From Corinectria fuckeliana (lineage: Eukaryota > Ascomycota > Sordariomycetes > Hypocreales > Nectriaceae): DNA of 10,036 bases. Positions 8,738-10,036 of this stretch are shown piece after piece. Numbering within the stretch: position 1 is the stretch's first letter; each line of letters opens with the position of its first letter. The position numbers and the translations under genes were made by a program. The DNA lies in the NCBI GenBank assembly GCA_019137255.1, contig WPDH01000298.1, positions 1 through 10,036 on the forward strand, read 5' to 3'. A model generated the notes under the pieces. It did not search any database. It saw only the letters and a list, made by a program, of their open reading frames with translations, and had not been told where the DNA came from.

Positions 8738-8799
8738 GGATCTAGAAATAGTTATTAGTATCTAGTCTTAATAGTTATTCCTAGATGCTATCTTAAGCC
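8738..8799. repeat. Foldback repeat, copy 4
   Basis: Arms 8738-8757 and 8769-8788 pair at 16 of 20 positions with an 11-nt spacer. Bases 8741-8798 match copy 3 at 8641-8698 in 54 of 58 positions, all four differences being transitions. The two copies are therefore a recent duplication or two insertions of one element. The outer left arm is replaced here by taactaggta, so the left side is shorter than in copy 3. Confidence 0.8.
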
Positions 8800-8849
8800 A
8801 CCTGTTTCTACCTCTTATTTATATAGTACTAATATAATAAATAGGTATA

Positions 8850-10036
8850 ACCTTACTTTAGCTACTTATTACACTTTTTAAATACTATAAGCTAGAGTGT
8901 AATATATTAAATATTAAGAATATTAGTAGAAAGCTACTAACTATAATAAAGATTTAAGATAAGTTTTATATATTATATAATACTTATAGCTAGCTTAGTA
9001 ATAAGCTTAAGTAATCTAAAAAGATACTAATCTTCTCTTTAGGAGGAAAAAACCCTTTTTTCCTAGCAGAGTAAAATATATAGGTAAATAATATTAATAT
9101 AATATTAATAGTTCTTACTTATACTTTTCGCCTTATAGATAATAACCTTATAATCTTTTACTAAAAGGATAATATAAATACTAACTATTATATTTAAGGT
9201 TACTACTATAAGAATTAGTAACAAGCTGTTATTATAGTTTATATAGTAAAGAGCTACTAATCTATAGTAAAAAACTACCTGTTTAGTACTAATAAGAAGG
9301 TAAAGGTATTATTAAGTTAACTTCTAACCTTCTAAGGGTATATAACTAAAAAGTGCTAAATATAAGCAAAAATAGCTATTATAAAGTACTACTCTAAGGT
9401 TACTACTAAGATTAAAAGAGAACTATATTTTCTTAAAGATAACTTCTTTATAAATAACTTAAAGGTAATAAGCTTATAAGTATTATAAAATCAGATTATC
9501 TATATACTAAGTATAATAAATTAGCTAAGTAAGATAAATAAGATAAAGTATAAGACTACTCTAGCTAATATTAATAGTATCCTGCTAGATATAGTATTAG
9601 AGGTAATCTTTTAGACTTTTTATATTATTATACTAGGTATTAACTTAGTAGAGTCTCTCACAAGTAGGTTATCTACTAAAAAAGCATGCTTACTAATAAC
9701 TAACTGTAAATATACTATAATCTATAAACTTATTAACAGCTAGATTTATATAGCTGCTTAAGGCTTATTATACTATCTTATCTTTATAGACTTTTATATT
9801 ACTAACCTCACTAAGGTTAAGCTTAGTATAATAGTAATAATAAAGTAGTATAATAAGCAGGTAGCAACTAATATAAAGGTAGCTATATAAAAACTACCTA
9901 AGTCTATATAATATAAGATAGTATTAGATAATAATAAGCTGTGTAAGCTGTGTAAATCTAGGTTACTTCTTAAGAAGATTTTTCTACCTAACTAAAACCT
10001 TACTAAGATTTATACTTAGTAGGATATTAACCTAAA
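8850..10036 (+). pseudogene. Fossil coding region B, runs off the window
   Basis: Frame 3 has about 27 stops in roughly 395 codons (7%). Samples of the other forward frames over about 9590-10036 have roughly 15% and 24%. This is the strongest coding-like signal by length. The reading has an early Lys/Ile/Asn-rich part, then SLGGKNPFFLAE at about 9033-9068, and a charged part near 9405-9445 (TTKIKRELYFLKDN). Towards the end is a CKLCKS pair of cysteines (about 9942-9960). The cysteine pair could suggest a zinc-binding site but is too little to name one. No start or end is visible and no family was recognised. A transposon protein is the likeliest origin from context only. Confidence 0.45.
9044..9064. 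repeat. Perfect short hairpin
   Basis: AGGAAAAAA at 9044-9052 and TTTTTTCCT at 9056-9064 form a perfect 9-bp inverted repeat with a ccc loop. It lies inside fossil region B. It resembles a terminator in shape only. In a eukaryotic remnant it is probably chance or a slippage product. Confidence 0.5.

Larger units (their letters stand above)
1..10036. other. RIP-degraded AT-rich block covering the whole window
   Basis: CpG is nearly absent (about 16 found by eye), CpA and TpG are rare, and TA is by far the commonest step. In the 60 bases 2101-2160, counted by hand, there are 16 TpA, 9 ApT and no CpA, TpG or CpG. C is kept before T and C (cct, ctt and ccc are common), so the loss is context-specific rather than general AT drift. 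This is the known mark of repeat-induced point mutation in Pezizomycotina, which acts on duplicated DNA. Stops are almost all TAA or TAG, with TGA very rare, as expected if Gln and Trp codons were hit. That the block derives from transposons is inferred. An AT-rich centromere or subtelomere is a possible setting. Confidence 0.8.

Noticed and set aside
9044..9064. Hairpin as an intrinsic transcription terminator.
   Set aside because: The window looks eukaryotic, and the hairpin sits within a fossil reading frame. No bacterial gene structure or ribosome binding sites are present.

Overview
The window looks like degenerate, non-genic DNA of a filamentous ascomycete (Pezizomycotina). The sequence is very AT-rich, is dominated by TA dinucleotides, and has almost no CpG (about 16 found by eye). 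CpA and TpG are strongly depleted, while C before T or C is kept. That is the pattern left by repeat-induced point mutation (RIP), which turns CpA into TpA on both strands and so converts Gln and Trp codons to TAA/TAG. As a result every frame is full of TAA/TAG and no intact gene of ordinary size survives. I found no RNA gene, CRISPR array or intact mobile element.

Layout. 1-450: AT-rich with no gene. 451-550: a ten-copy decamer array. 560-1620: gene-free DNA carrying the first members of a foldback-repeat family (846-910 and 992-1018). 1623-1805: one short open run. 1806-6400: a long RIP-degraded block, probably old transposon sequence, where no frame stands out overall. It contains an 18-bp tandem repeat (2779-2849), a TAA microsatellite, and one stop-poor run at 5904-6086. 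6420-6557: a repeat cluster. 6578-7126: a purine-rich stretch with the fewest in-frame stops in the window (Lys/Ser/Thr-rich reading). 7235-7720: a dense cluster of tandem repeats (46-bp, 28-bp and 6-bp units), two of which resemble diverged telomere repeats. 7786-7837: a foldback copy. 7976-8635 and 8850-10036: two stretches where one forward frame has clearly fewer stops than the others, read as fossil coding regions. 8628-8799: two foldback repeats exactly 100 bp apart lie between them.

Nothing here is expected to make a functional protein. The most distinctive content is the family of roughly 50-70-bp foldback repeats, seen at least four times as complete hairpins and several more times as single arms. 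Their arms differ almost only by transitions, as RIP would produce. I could not assign any fossil reading frame to a known protein family, so calling the region transposon-derived is an inference from the mutation pattern and repeat content, not from homology.
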